Positions 1 to 8,432 of a stretch of DNA of 30,073 nucleotides are shown in pieces. Source of the stretch: Anaeroglomus sp964550565. Its GTDB lineage: Bacteria > Planctomycetota > Phycisphaerae > Sedimentisphaerales > Anaerohalosphaeraceae. Position 1 is the first letter of the stretch, and each line of letters starts with the position of its first letter. The stretch is taken from positions 1 through 30,073 of the forward strand of contig CAZKAI010000053.1 of assembly GCA_964550565.1 (NCBI GenBank), written 5' to 3'. Below the pieces are notes generated by a model. That model ran no database searches. It saw only the letters and a program-made list of their open reading frames with translations, and had not been told where the DNA came from. Made by a program: the position numbers and the translations under genes.

Positions 1-1327
1 AGGATGAGAAACGAAAGCGGTTGTGGCTGATGCGTATGCCGCAGCCGGCAGCATGCACGGCGGGTTCATACGTGCGTTTGAATAACGAAAAGTGTTCGAC
101 GATGGTGTTTTCAACGAAATGGCCCGCCGGCGTCAGCGTTTTGCGGTCGCCGCCGTTGATTTTGATTCCGCCACAGCCGAACGTGCGAAGCAGACAGCCT
201 GCGATACCATGATTTGAACCGCCTTCAACATGAATTCCATCCTTGCCGAAACGTTCAATCCGGCAATCTGCAATCCGACAGTTGTCCCCATTCCGTATCG
301 AAACGGCACTGCCCCTGCCCTCCTGGAACGTCAGCCCCTGAAATGTCAGATGCGAACAATCCTTCATTTCGACCATAAAGGGGGCATTAAAGACAGAGAA
401 CGCAACCTGGGCCTGATTGGGATTAATACCCTCGGGAACAAACCAATAGAGCACACCGGTGGTTCTGTCGAGATACCATTCTCCCGGCACATCCATTTCG
501 CAAAAGAGATTAAGACCAAAATACATCAGATGGTCTTTATATCCATAGGAATGATAGGGTTTCCGGAGATATATAGTCCGGACATCCTTGTCCACTTTAT
601 CTACTTTCTGGTACTCGTCGCTCCAGTCCCAATACCAGTAGCCGCCCAGCCGGACATCGCTTTCTTTTGCCCAGCGATCCTGTGTCGGGCTGGTATATTC
701 AAAGATACCCTCCACTGTGCCGCGCTGGTTGGCGTAGGTTGGGGGCAGCGCGGTAGCGCCCTTGACCTGGCCGGCGGTGGTAAATCCCTGATTGGGCCAG
801 CGCGACAGGGGCTGAAGCTGTCCGCTGCAATATAAATCGGGACGTTTTCCGATATCCGTCGGGTCGCCAAAGTCACGAATTCCCGCGGCCTTTAAATCGG
901 TTTGATAAATCTTTCCTTTTACATCGGGACTCAACAACGCCAATTTTTCCTGATTGACAAGCGGCTGCCAGTTCTTTAATTTCAGACTGCCTGTAAAAAC
1001 AGGTTTTTCACCATCGACAGCCCGATAAACAACAGGCGATTCTTTACCGCCGGAATCTTCGGCGGTGAACACAACCGGGGCCTCAAGATAATAGATTCCT
1101 CCTTTTATGTTCACGACCGCCGGTTTGCCGGGAGCTTGCTTTAATTGGGCCCGGACGGCCTCTTTAGTCCTTTCAAGGCTTAAAAAAGGCTTTTCCTTTG
1201 TCCCGGGATTGCTGTCGCTGCCGTCGGGTGCCAGATAAAATTCCACGGCATTGGACTGCGCCCATGAAATACAAACAAAAAACAGGATCATGCACACGCT
1301 GAAAAATGTTCTATGGAAAACACTCAT
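1..1327 (-). CDS. Secreted right-handed parallel beta-helix protein (C-terminus beyond window)
   Basis: The frame is open from the ATG at 1327 to the window edge with no stop, so at least 442 residues are encoded and the C-terminus is missing. The ATG follows an AGGAGA ribosome site about 7 nt upstream. Residues 1-24 form a signal peptide: a hydrophobic core ending in SWAQS. The mature N-terminus (about 30-48) reads FYLAPDGSDSNPGT, a start common in secreted beta-helix polysaccharidases (the pectate-lyase-like and GH141-like groups). From about residue 320 on there are regularly spaced short strands with N/G turns (for example LTFQGLTF, CRIADCRIERFG, GIHVEGG), typical of PbH1 repeats. It lies 137 nt downstream of the sulfatase on the same strand, so it probably acts on the same sulfated polysaccharide outside the cytoplasm. 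The fold is reasonably clear. The enzyme family and substrate are not, because the catalytic part cannot be assigned from this fragment. Confidence 0.82.
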   Translation of the reverse strand, partial: MSVFHRTFFSVCMILFFVCISWAQSNAVEFYLAPDGSDSNPGTKEKPFLSLERTKEAVRAQLKQAPGKPAVVNIKGGIYYLEAPVVFTAEDSGGKESPVVYRAVDGEKPVFTGSLKLKNWQPLVNQEKLALLSPDVKGKIYQTDLKAAGIRDFGDPTDIGKRPDLYCSGQLQPLSRWPNQGFTTAGQVKGATALPPTYANQRGTVEGIFEYTSPTQDRWAKESDVRLGGYWYWDWSDEYQKVDKVDKDVRTIYLRKPYHSYGYKDHLMYFGLNLFCEMDVPGEWYLDRTTGVLYWFVPEGINPNQAQVAFSVFNAPFMVEMKDCSHLTFQGLTFQEGRGSAVSIRNGDNCRIADCRIERFGKDGIHVEGGSNHGIAGCLLRTFGCGGIKINGGDRKTLTPAGHFVENTIVEHFSLFKRTYEPAVHAAGCGIRISHNRFRFSS

Positions 1328-1464
1328 CTCGATTCTCCTGAAATACGGTTTCAATCACATTATCCGTCAATTCTGTCTATCTATTTCAGTGTAAAAATGT
1401 CGTCAAAAAAGAGGATAATACATAAATTATGTTGCACTTATGAAATCATTCGGAACAAAACGTT

Positions 1465-3216
1465 TTAGTACCCGATTTCCACAAACCACGGACATACTTT
1501 TTTGTTTTCCATTTCAAGCCATACTTTCAAATGTCCACTTGCCTTGGGCAACTGAATATTCGGAACTGTTATTTTCAATTGTTCCTTTTTGAATGCACTG
1601 GACCATTTCCGGTCGTTAAAAACAATCTGTAAAACACCGTCTGTTTCCGTGGGGTTGTAGAGAAGGACCTCCACATGATACTCCAATTGACGAACAACTT
1701 TTACACACCAATAGGCGTCGTAATATTGCTCTGTCCCCCATTCTGCGGCCCCCTTCCTGTCTTCGTGAGTCAGAACCGTCGGATTTTCATATTGGCTGCC
1801 GATATAAATCTCAGGGGTTTCAAAGCCCCGAGTACTGCAGACATCCTTAAACCATGTCTCATATTCCGCTTTCATTTTTGCAGCAATGTCCGGGTGAATT
1901 CGGCTAAGGTCCTCTTTTTCATAAGGATCCTGACTCATATCATACAATTCAAACGTGAGTGTATCCTCCGGAAGATTGCATTCCGGTCCGGGTGTCCCTC
2001 CATTTAAGAGTTTATACCGTTGATTACGTACTGCAAAGCATCTGAATTTCTGAGGCTGATCTCCCCGGTGCCATTGGAAATACAGATTTCTATCCGGCCA
2101 TGGGATGTCTTTATCCATTAATAACGGCATTAAACTCAGACCGTCAAATTCGACATGAGAGGGTTTGGTAATATCACAGGCATCCAGGATGGTCGGCATG
2201 ATATCAATATGAGCAGCGATTTTATTAATTTGTTTGCCGGGTGTGAATTTATTCCCCCACTTGATAAAGCAGGGAACGCGAATACCGCCTTCATAAACAT
2301 ATCCCTTATCCTTGCGTAATCCTGCCGTATAACGATCCTGCGTTTGAAGTTCCGGACCATTATCACTGATAAATAATATCAGCGTATTTTCATCAAGATT
2401 CAGTTCTTTGAGTTTATCAAGAAGTCGTTTTAAATTATCATCAATATTGGTTATCATGCCGTACAGCCTTGCTGTCTTTTCTGACAGTCCCGCACAACGG
2501 TAGGGGTCGGCGTATTCATCACCTATTTGTAAAGGTGTATGAGGGGTATTGGTAGCCAGATAAACAAAAAACGGATTATTTCGGTTTTTCTCAATATACT
2601 TTATCGCCTCATTGGTATAGACATCCATGCAATACCCATGATATTTTTCAGGTTTTCCATTATGCAGTAAGACCGGATCAAAATAACTGTTATCCGCCGG
2701 ACAGGACGGTTGCGTAATTCCACCGCCGCGATGCACGATGGCTTCCTCAAAACCCTGATCCATAGCCCGCATTGGATAATTATCCCCTAAATGCCATTTT
2801 CCGAAAATGCCCGTACGGTAACCTTCCTGCTGCAGAACTTCCGCCAGGGTTACTTCTTCCGGTGCCATCAGGGCACGGCCCTTCCATGTATCAACAACCC
2901 TGGTTCGAAAATGATACCGGCCGGTCATGAGACTGGCTCGCGTCGGTGCGCAGACGGGAGATGCATAATATTCAGTAAACTCCACGCTCGCTGAAGCAAA
3001 CGCGTCAAGGTTCGGAGTGGAGATAGTCTTGTTTCCATGCCAACCGATATCGCCAAAGCCCTGGTCATCTGTCAGAATTATGATGATATTAGGTTTCCGG
3101 CCACGGTTATTACTTAAAGCGAGGCATTCCACTCTATTCAATGACGAAACAAAAGCGGCTGAAATACCCATTCGCCCTGCCGATTTTAGAAATTCCCTGC
3201 GCGTTTTAAGCATCAT
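1465..3216 (-). CDS. Tat-exported formylglycine-dependent sulfatase (S1 family)
   Basis: This 583-residue protein hydrolyses sulfate esters, probably on a polysaccharide. The N-terminus carries a twin-arginine signal (TRREFLK, residues 5-11) and a hydrophobic stretch, so it is likely exported folded. The alkaline-phosphatase-superfamily core runs from about 41 to 400. D50 and D51 of LTDDQ are metal ligands. C89 in CAPTR (89-93) is the cysteine normally converted to formylglycine. FGKWH (K140, H142), PHTP (H226), SDNG (D285, N286) and K304 complete the active-site set. The last 90 or so residues look like an extra beta-rich domain. The ribosome site is weak (GGGTAAACG before ATGATG), so the second ATG one codon later is also possible. 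No formylglycine-generating enzyme is present in the window, so it must be encoded elsewhere. The sulfatase family is near certain; the substrate is unknown. Confidence 0.96.
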   Translation of the reverse strand: MMLKTRREFLKSAGRMGISAAFVSSLNRVECLALSNNRGRKPNIIIILTDDQGFGDIGWHGNKTISTPNLDAFASASVEFTEYYASPVCAPTRASLMTGRYHFRTRVVDTWKGRALMAPEEVTLAEVLQQEGYRTGIFGKWHLGDNYPMRAMDQGFEEAIVHRGGGITQPSCPADNSYFDPVLLHNGKPEKYHGYCMDVYTNEAIKYIEKNRNNPFFVYLATNTPHTPLQIGDEYADPYRCAGLSEKTARLYGMITNIDDNLKRLLDKLKELNLDENTLILFISDNGPELQTQDRYTAGLRKDKGYVYEGGIRVPCFIKWGNKFTPGKQINKIAAHIDIMPTILDACDITKPSHVEFDGLSLMPLLMDKDIPWPDRNLYFQWHRGDQPQKFRCFAVRNQRYKLLNGGTPGPECNLPEDTLTFELYDMSQDPYEKEDLSRIHPDIAAKMKAEYETWFKDVCSTRGFETPEIYIGSQYENPTVLTHEDRKGAAEWGTEQYYDAYWCVKVVRQLEYHVEVLLYNPTETDGVLQIVFNDRKWSSAFKKEQLKITVPNIQLPKASGHLKVWLEMENKKVCPWFVEIGY

Positions 3217-3508
3217 CGTTTACCCAACAGTAGAAAAAATGATTCTCTATTCAAACCAGTGATTTCGCTATATTTTAATCAGAAAATGCAACCTGACATC
3301 AAAAAACTGGAAGAACTATTGAAAAATCCTGACAGTGTCCCATATTTATACTGATCTTACTTCAAATTTTCCATTTCATCGCGGCTAAGTACAGCAGCAT
3401 CAACCACTTGCTTCTTTTGCTCACGGAATAATCATACCCGTTGGGTATAGACAGCGAAATCCGCTCTTAAAATACTCCCCCGATATTACAAACAGACAGT
3501 TAAAGCAT
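3217..3508. other. Gene-free spacer upstream of the sulfatase, with a small inverted repeat
   Basis: No convincing gene is visible in this 292-nt AT-rich stretch between the sulfatase start and tRNA-Leu. It should contain the sulfatase promoter, but no minus-strand -35/-10 pair stands out. A perfect 6-bp inverted repeat with a 3-nt spacer (ATACCC at 3434-3439 and GGGTAT at 3443-3448) could be an operator or a weak hairpin after the tRNA; no T-run follows it on either strand. A 23-codon open stretch at about 3360-3431 on the minus strand has stops on both sides and no start. Confidence 0.4.
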
Positions 3509-3592
3509 TGCGAGCGAAGGGAGTCGAACCCCCACATCCGTTAAGATACAAGGACCTAAACCTTGCGCGTCTGCCAATTCCGCCACGCTCGC
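3509..3592 (-). tRNA. tRNA-Leu (anticodon UAG)
   Basis: Read on the minus strand, the sequence folds as a class II tRNA of 84 nt. The acceptor arm GCGAGCG (3592-3586) pairs with CGCTCGC (3516-3510), and position 3509 gives discriminator A, as expected for leucine. The D arm follows, then the anticodon stem CAAGG/CCTTG enclosing loop TTTAGGT with anticodon TAG. A long variable arm, typical of Leu and Ser tRNAs, comes next. The T loop is TTCGACT, on a stem with two G-U pairs next to the acceptor. CCA is not encoded. The gene begins only 6 nt after the xseB stop codon, so it is probably processed from the xseAB transcript. Confidence 0.96.
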
Positions 3593-3598
3593 TTTGTG

Positions 3599-3880
3599 TT
3601 AAAACAACTCGTCATTCGAGTCGTCGTCTTTATCTTTTGAATCTGTTTCATCCGACTCGGCCGGCTTTTGTTCCTCTTTGGCCGAAATCATCTCAATGCG
3701 TTTTTCCGCATCCTGCAAAATCCCCCGACAATAGCGTATCAGCTTCATGCCCTTCTCATATTGCTCAAGGCTTTCCTGCAGCGGCACCTGCCCCATTTCA
3801 ATACGGGAGACAATCTGATTGAGCTGGTCAATCGCCTGCTCAAAACTCAATTCGTCAGCTTTTTTTTCGCTTTTTGCCAT
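3599..3880 (-). CDS. xseB: Exodeoxyribonuclease VII small subunit
   Basis: This 93-residue protein is the small subunit of exonuclease VII, which degrades single-stranded DNA in both directions and works in mismatch and damage repair; several small subunits bind each XseA. The family pattern is clear: SFEQAIDQLNQIVSRIEMGQ (12-31) followed by PLQESLEQYEKGMKLI and a helical segment with C-R-x-x-L-Q-x-A-E-K-R-I. These form the two-helix coiled-coil hairpin. The last 25 residues are an acidic, low-complexity tail rich in D, E, S and K. It starts 2 nt after the xseA stop codon, so the subunits are translationally close. Its stop lies 6 nt before the mature tRNA-Leu. Length is at the upper end of the usual 70-90 residues because of the acidic tail. 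Confidence 0.96.
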   Translation of the reverse strand: MAKSEKKADELSFEQAIDQLNQIVSRIEMGQVPLQESLEQYEKGMKLIRYCRGILQDAEKRIEMISAKEEQKPAESDETDSKDKDDDSNDELF

Positions 3881-3882
3881 CT

Positions 3883-5244
3883 TTATGCACTCTGCGTTTT
3901 CTGTACAACGCTTTCAATCGTATTCTGTCGGGCCAGTTCCGTCTGAATTACATCGCCCGGATTCACATCCGCCGCCGCAGTGACCACCTTGCCGGTACGC
4001 TGATTGACGGTAATACTGTATCCCCGTTCCAGCACACCTCTGGGATTCAGAGCCTGTAATCTATTCTCCGCGGCGGTAATTTGCAACACCTTTTCCGAAA
4101 GTCTCTTATGAAAGGCATATCCTGCCCGTCCGGCCAACTGCTCAAGACGGTTCCGACTGGCCAGCAGAAATCGCTTCGGCTCAATCCGGACCATCGCCAT
4201 CTGGGCCTGCTGAATCGCCTCGCCGGCTCGTTTGAGCTTCTGTTCCAGAGCATCTTCGAGGTTGACCACCACTTCATCCAGCCGCTGAATATTGTTTTCC
4301 AGAACCCTCCGTGGCTGCCGGAAAATAGCACTGGCCAGAATAGTCTGCAACTGCAATTTCAGATGCCGCAGCTCCCCTTTCACCACCTGCCCCAGCCGTT
4401 TTTCCGCAGATTCAAGACCTGCCAGAACCTCATTTATATCCGGAACCGCCAGCACACCCGCCTGTGTCGGCGTCGAAGCCCGTACATCCGCCACAAAATC
4501 CGCTATGGTAAAATCCACCTCATGCCCAACCGCACTAATAATCGGCAGTTCGGAATCATAAATCGCCCGGGCAACCGCTTCTTCATTGAATGCCCACAAG
4601 TCTTCCATGGAACCCCCGCCCCGCCCGACAATCAGGACATCCAATCTCAGCTTTTTTCGCATTTGATTGGCCTTGCGAATGGCCGCTGCAATTTTGGCCG
4701 AGGCACCTTCCCCCTGAACCGGCACATCAAACAGATATAACTCCACACAGGGCCAGCGTTTATAGATACTATTGCGAATATCTTCAATCGCCGCACCGCT
4801 GGCACTGGTAATCACTCCAATATGCATCGGATACCGCGGAAGAGGCTTTTTGTGGTCTTCTTCAAAAAGCCCCTCGGCCTGTAATTTCTGTTTCATCTGC
4901 TCAAAGGCAAGCTGCAACGCCCCCACCCCGGCCGGATCGAGTTTGTCGGCATAAAACTGGTACCGCCCTCCCTGAATATAAACCTCGACAGAACCGGTCG
5001 CCAATACGGCCATCCCATTTTCCGGCCGGAACTTCAGCGATTTGACCTTGCTGGCCCACATCACGCACGACAAAACGCTGCCAGCATCCTTGAGTGAAAA
5101 ATAGCAATGGCCGCTGCTGTGCACCTTAAAGTCGCTGATTTGACCACTGATTATCAGCCTGGACGGCAGATGCTCCTCAATTGCCGCCGCAACCATATTG
5201 CTAACCTGAGAAACCGTATAGATTGTTAACTGACTTTTTGCCAT
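3883..5244 (-). CDS. xseA: Exodeoxyribonuclease VII large subunit
   Basis: This is the catalytic subunit of exonuclease VII. The start chosen is the ATG at 5244 (MAKSQLTIYTVSQ), giving 453 residues; a GTG three codons upstream is possible, and neither has a clear ribosome site. Residues 8-100 form the N-terminal OB-fold that binds single-stranded DNA (IISGQISDFKVHSSGHCYFSLKD). The central nuclease domain contains GVITSASGAAIEDI, VLIVGRGGGSMEDLWAFNEE and the strongly conserved AVGHEVDFTIADFVADVRASTPTQA. The rest is a long helical, coiled-coil region that binds XseB, followed by a short beta-rich end containing LERGYSI. Length is normal for the family. It sits between tRNA-Arg (190 nt upstream) and xseB (2 nt downstream) on the same strand, probably in one transcript. 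Confidence 0.97.
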   Translation of the reverse strand: MAKSQLTIYTVSQVSNMVAAAIEEHLPSRLIISGQISDFKVHSSGHCYFSLKDAGSVLSCVMWASKVKSLKFRPENGMAVLATGSVEVYIQGGRYQFYADKLDPAGVGALQLAFEQMKQKLQAEGLFEEDHKKPLPRYPMHIGVITSASGAAIEDIRNSIYKRWPCVELYLFDVPVQGEGASAKIAAAIRKANQMRKKLRLDVLIVGRGGGSMEDLWAFNEEAVARAIYDSELPIISAVGHEVDFTIADFVADVRASTPTQAGVLAVPDINEVLAGLESAEKRLGQVVKGELRHLKLQLQTILASAIFRQPRRVLENNIQRLDEVVVNLEDALEQKLKRAGEAIQQAQMAMVRIEPKRFLLASRNRLEQLAGRAGYAFHKRLSEKVLQITAAENRLQALNPRGVLERGYSITVNQRTGKVVTAAADVNPGDVIQTELARQNTIESVVQKTQSA

Positions 5245-5433
5245 TGGAGCCACGTATTATCGGACTATTACCGGCAGGCGCTACAATACCCGCCAAACCG
5301 CTGATTAATATACTGACGGATGCCCAAAAGAACAGAAGTAAACGACAAATAATTCGTGTAATGGGAACGATTTCCGAAATGCTTATCTACCTGAAAACAC
5401 CCAACCTCTTATTAAATAAGAAGTTAAAAACAA

Positions 5434-5507
5434 CGCGCCCGGAGAGATTCGAACTCCCGACCGACGGATTAGAAATCCGTTGCTCTATCCAGCTGAGCTA
5501 CGGGCGC
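5434..5507 (-). tRNA. tRNA-Arg (anticodon UCU)
   Basis: On the minus strand the 74-nt sequence folds as a standard tRNA. Acceptor GCGCCCG (5507-5501) pairs with CGGGCGC (5441-5435), and 5434 gives discriminator G. The D arm is GCTC..GAGC. The anticodon stem ACGGA/TCCGT encloses TTTCTAA, with anticodon TCT. The T arm is GGGAG-TTCGAAT-CTCTC. CCA is not encoded. It is the first gene after a good minus-strand promoter and precedes xseA by 190 nt. Confidence 0.97.
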
Positions 5508-5563
5508 CTTAGATAGTTCGAATAACTGCCCCAAGGGACAGTTATCCAGATTAAAGAGGTATA

Positions 5564-5592
5564 ATGTTATCGGCAAATACGATGATTGTCAA
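5564..5592 (-). promoter_or_regulatory. Sigma70-type promoter for tRNA-Arg (and probably xseAB)
   Basis: On the minus strand a perfect -35 TTGACA (5592-5587) is separated by 17 nt from a -10 TAACAT (5569-5564, 4 of 6 matches). The expected start near 5557 gives a leader of about 50 nt before the tRNA. The assignment rests on consensus match and position only. Confidence 0.6.
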
Positions 5593-5681
5593 TCGAAAAA
5601 GGCACTCCGAGATTTCAATTCCTCCTCGACCTTGCCCTGGCGACAAAAAGCCGTTCACTGCCGAACCAGCAGGGTTTTTGC

Positions 5682-5709
5682 TTGCAAATCCTCATCATAT
5701 CACTATACT
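5682..5709 (+). promoter_or_regulatory. Candidate promoter for the PpiD/SurA-like gene
   Basis: TTGCAA (5682-5687), a 16-nt spacer and TATACT (5704-5709) lie about 56 nt before the ATG at 5766. Both hexamers deviate from consensus but the geometry and position fit a promoter for the 5766-8673 gene row. Confidence 0.45.
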
Positions 5710-5765
5710 TCAAAGTTTCGTAAACAGGCACAATACAACAGGTTTCGAATTGTCAGGGAAAAATT

Positions 5766-8006
5766 ATGCAATGGATTAAATGGATTCGTAAGAATCGTCA
5801 GACTGTCATGACCGTTGTTGTTATCGTCTTAATGGTCGCATTTGTGGGCGGTTATGGTCTCGAAGAGCTGCTGATGCGGATGGGGCAAACCGGCAAGCAA
5901 ACCTTTGCCACCTATGGCGACGGCAAAAAAATCACCAATCAGGAGATGGCCATTTCCGCCCAGGAACTGGAAACACTCAAAGCTATTGGTGCCAACCAGC
6001 TCCTGTTTTCCAAGCAGACCCTCGTTGGAACGCCTGATGTTACGTCCATGATGCTGGGGTATCTGTTGTTTGGCGATTCGCAGATCGCCGGACGCTTGCG
6101 TCTCCAACTGCACGAGTATACAAAAAATGGCCAGGTACCGCTGACTGTTTCGCAGATTGATGAGTTTTTCACGCATGATATGGACCGCCCGGATGTCACC
6201 TGGATACTGTTGTCCAATGAAGCCAAAAACGCCGGGATTGTCGTCTCGAATGAGCAATCCGCCGCGGTGCTGCGTCAGGTTGTTTCTCAAATGTCGCAAA
6301 ACCAGGGCGACCCGGGCGCCATTATCCGCTATATCTCCTCGCAGATCAAGGTCGAACCGGTTGAAATCATTCGCACCTTCGGCAAACTGCTGGCCGTGCT
6401 CAAATGGTCGGATACGGTCTGTGACAATGAAAATGTAACCACCGCTCAAATCCAGTCCACCGTCGGACGCATGATGGAACGCATCGATGTCGAGTGTGCC
6501 AAATTCCCCGCCGACTGGTTTGTTAATGCATCCGCTGCTCCCACAGAGGACCAGGTTAAAGCTCATTTCGATGCCTACAAAAACATCCTTCCCGGAGAAA
6601 TCTCCGATCAGAATCCGTATGGATTCGGGTATATGCTGCCGCACCGGATTCAGATGGAATATTTTGTTATCCTATCGGACGACGTGAAAAACCAAATCGA
6701 AAAACCCAATGCCGAGGCCCTGGAAAGCTACTACAGTTCCAACATCGAACGCTATCGCACGCAAACTCCGGTAGATCCCAACAAGCCCGATGGTGAACAG
6801 ATTACCACAACAAAGACCTTCGCTGAAGTTTCCAGCGATATCTATCGTACACTCGAACGGGAACGAACCCAGAAACTCATGCAGTTGATCATGAAGGACG
6901 CTAAAGACTGGCTGGATGAGAAAATGCTGACGCTGGACACTGAAAAAGCAACACTCGACCAGCTTCAGCAGGCCAGCGGTGATTATTCTCAGGTCGCCGC
7001 CCGAATTACGGAAAAATACAAAGTTCCAGTTGCCGTTGGCCGGACAGGACAATTAAGCCAGTCGGACTTTGCTGAGGATGACATCCTCAGTGGACTGCAG
7101 GTCCAGCCCGGCATGAACCTGCGTCTGGCTGATGTCGTCTTCGCGGTTTCCGCAGATTCTGTTCCGCAAAAGTCAAAAATTGCGGATTTTGTCCCCCGCA
7201 TGTGGGAAAATGTCGGCCCCATGAACGGCGGCTATTATTCGCAAAAGGATTCCAAATATGTGGAAATGGCGGCGTTATGCCGGGTCATCGACATTCAGAA
7301 GGCCACCCCCGCCGAATCGGTGGATATTGAGTACAATATTGCCGGTGCCGTTTTGGACAAGGCCCAGGCGGACCAGAAAGTCTTCCAATTGAAAAAACAG
7401 GTCACCGAAGACCTGCAAAAACAGCTTGCCATGGCCGAAGCCGCGACTCGGGCTGAAGAATTCAAACAGCTCATCGCCGCCGGCGACTGGGACAAAGCCT
7501 TTGAGCAGTACAATGCCAAATACGCCCCAAAAGATCCCAACAAGGTCGGCGACAATGCGTTCAGGAAGCTGACGGTCACATCTTTGCCTCGGCAATTGCT
7601 GATTTCCGAAAGTGATCTTGCCAAAATGCGGCAGATCGCAGCCGGCAATCCAGCCTATCTGTCATATGTGAAAGATCGCGCCATCAATAATATACTCAAT
7701 GGGAAATTCTTTGCCATCCTCGGTGACAAGGAAGAGTCCGGCGTAATTTCGGAAACATTTGAATTCAAACCCGGTATGGCCTGGTATGTGACCAAGAGCA
7801 TCAAACGCCAGCCTGCCACGAAAGAGGATTATCTCGACCGCAAGAGCACCACGGCGATGCAGACCAACATGTCGGATACCGCCGGACTGGGACTGGTTCA
7901 TTTCAATCCGCAGAATATCCGTAAACGCCTGAATTATACCCAGGTGGTAATCCCGGAACCCCAGGAAAGCACAGATACCCCGGCAGACCAGACTTCCGAG
8001 AAATAA
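5766..8006 (+). CDS. Membrane-anchored PpiD/SurA-like periplasmic folding factor (no clear PPIase domain)
   Basis: This 746-residue protein has a short basic N-terminus (KWIRKNRQ), one membrane helix at about 13-31, and then a long hydrophilic region predicted to lie in the periplasm. That is the architecture of PpiD-type chaperones anchored at the inner membrane. After the helix comes a segment like the SurA/PpiD N-terminal chaperone part (FATYGDGKKITNQEMAIS). Mid-protein there is a stretch resembling the helical linker of those proteins (PTEDQVKAHFDAYKN, then YYSSNIERYRTQTP). I see no convincing parvulin motif, so it may be a chaperone without isomerase activity. Charged helical segments rich in K, E, D and Q dominate the second half. 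The ATG follows CAGGG at a suitable distance. It is followed 9 nt later by two small membrane proteins. The gene is certain; the family assignment is moderate. Confidence 0.6.
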   Translation: MQWIKWIRKNRQTVMTVVVIVLMVAFVGGYGLEELLMRMGQTGKQTFATYGDGKKITNQEMAISAQELETLKAIGANQLLFSKQTLVGTPDVTSMMLGYLLFGDSQIAGRLRLQLHEYTKNGQVPLTVSQIDEFFTHDMDRPDVTWILLSNEAKNAGIVVSNEQSAAVLRQVVSQMSQNQGDPGAIIRYISSQIKVEPVEIIRTFGKLLAVLKWSDTVCDNENVTTAQIQSTVGRMMERIDVECAKFPADWFVNASAAPTEDQVKAHFDAYKNILPGEISDQNPYGFGYMLPHRIQMEYFVILSDDVKNQIEKPNAEALESYYSSNIERYRTQTPVDPNKPDGEQITTTKTFAEVSSDIYRTLERERTQKLMQLIMKDAKDWLDEKMLTLDTEKATLDQLQQASGDYSQVAARITEKYKVPVAVGRTGQLSQSDFAEDDILSGLQVQPGMNLRLADVVFAVSADSVPQKSKIADFVPRMWENVGPMNGGYYSQKDSKYVEMAALCRVIDIQKATPAESVDIEYNIAGAVLDKAQADQKVFQLKKQVTEDLQKQLAMAEAATRAEEFKQLIAAGDWDKAFEQYNAKYAPKDPNKVGDNAFRKLTVTSLPRQLLISESDLAKMRQIAAGNPAYLSYVKDRAINNILNGKFFAILGDKEESGVISETFEFKPGMAWYVTKSIKRQPATKEDYLDRKSTTAMQTNMSDTAGLGLVHFNPQNIRKRLNYTQVVIPEPQESTDTPADQTSEK

Positions 8007-8015
8007 GGAATTATC

Positions 8016-8432
8016 ATGGCGTATCGAACCAAAGCTGATTTCCTGCTGTGGCTGGCGGTCGTTGGACTGGCCGGGTGGATTATCCCCGGCGGCGGCCACT
8101 TTCTGATTCAGCAGCCCAAGCGCGGCATCGTTATCTTTGTAACGATAACCCTGACCTTCTGCCTGGGCTTGTATATTGGTTCGATTGGCGTTATCGATTC
8201 GGTCGGCGGCTGGGCCTGGTACCTGGGTCAGATGATCGCAACGCCTGCGGTGCGGATTCTGGATGGAATGACCCGCGGCGGCGGCTATGTCACCCGCGGC
8301 AGACCCTGCGACCTCGGCCAGATTTATACTGCGGTGGCCGGCCTGCTGAATCTGCTGAGTATTATCAGTGCGATGTACATGGCCTATAGCGGTCGCGGCG
8401 AATTGATTGGTGAGGAGGATGAAAATGCCTGA
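8016..8432 (+). CDS. Small multi-pass membrane protein, DUF6677-like
   Basis: The gene encodes 138 residues with three hydrophobic segments (about 8-27, 37-60 and 104-124). The N-terminal pattern WIIPGGGHFLIQQPKRGIVIF resembles the P-G-x-G-H-F/W-x(5)-K/R-G motif of DUF6677 and TM2-like small membrane proteins, common in Planctomycetes. No enzymatic residues are recognised. A good ribosome site (AAGGAA) precedes the ATG. It starts 9 nt after the PpiD-like gene and overlaps the next gene by 8 nt, so the three are probably co-expressed and may act together at the membrane. The function is unknown. Confidence 0.6.
   Translation: MAYRTKADFLLWLAVVGLAGWIIPGGGHFLIQQPKRGIVIFVTITLTFCLGLYIGSIGVIDSVGGWAWYLGQMIATPAVRILDGMTRGGGYVTRGRPCDLGQIYTAVAGLLNLLSIISAMYMAYSGRGELIGEEDENA

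Noticed and set aside
230..835. A 201-codon open frame on the plus strand at the left edge
   Set aside because: The minus frame is open across the whole 1-1327 region with a signal peptide and beta-helix repeats; the plus frame is a shadow.
1420..1432. AT-only palindrome ACATAAATTATGT as an operator
   Set aside because: It is short, made almost entirely of A and T in an AT-rich spacer, and no convincing promoter is placed around it.
3360..3431. Open stretch on the minus strand (about 23 codons, containing REQKKQVV) as a gene remnant
   Set aside because: It is flanked by stops, has no start or ribosome site, and is too short to match to any family.
5523..5543. Inverted repeat AACTGCCC...GGGACAGTT beside tRNA-Arg as a terminator
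   Set aside because: No T-run follows on either strand, and it lies in the tRNA leader; it may be a processing structure or chance.
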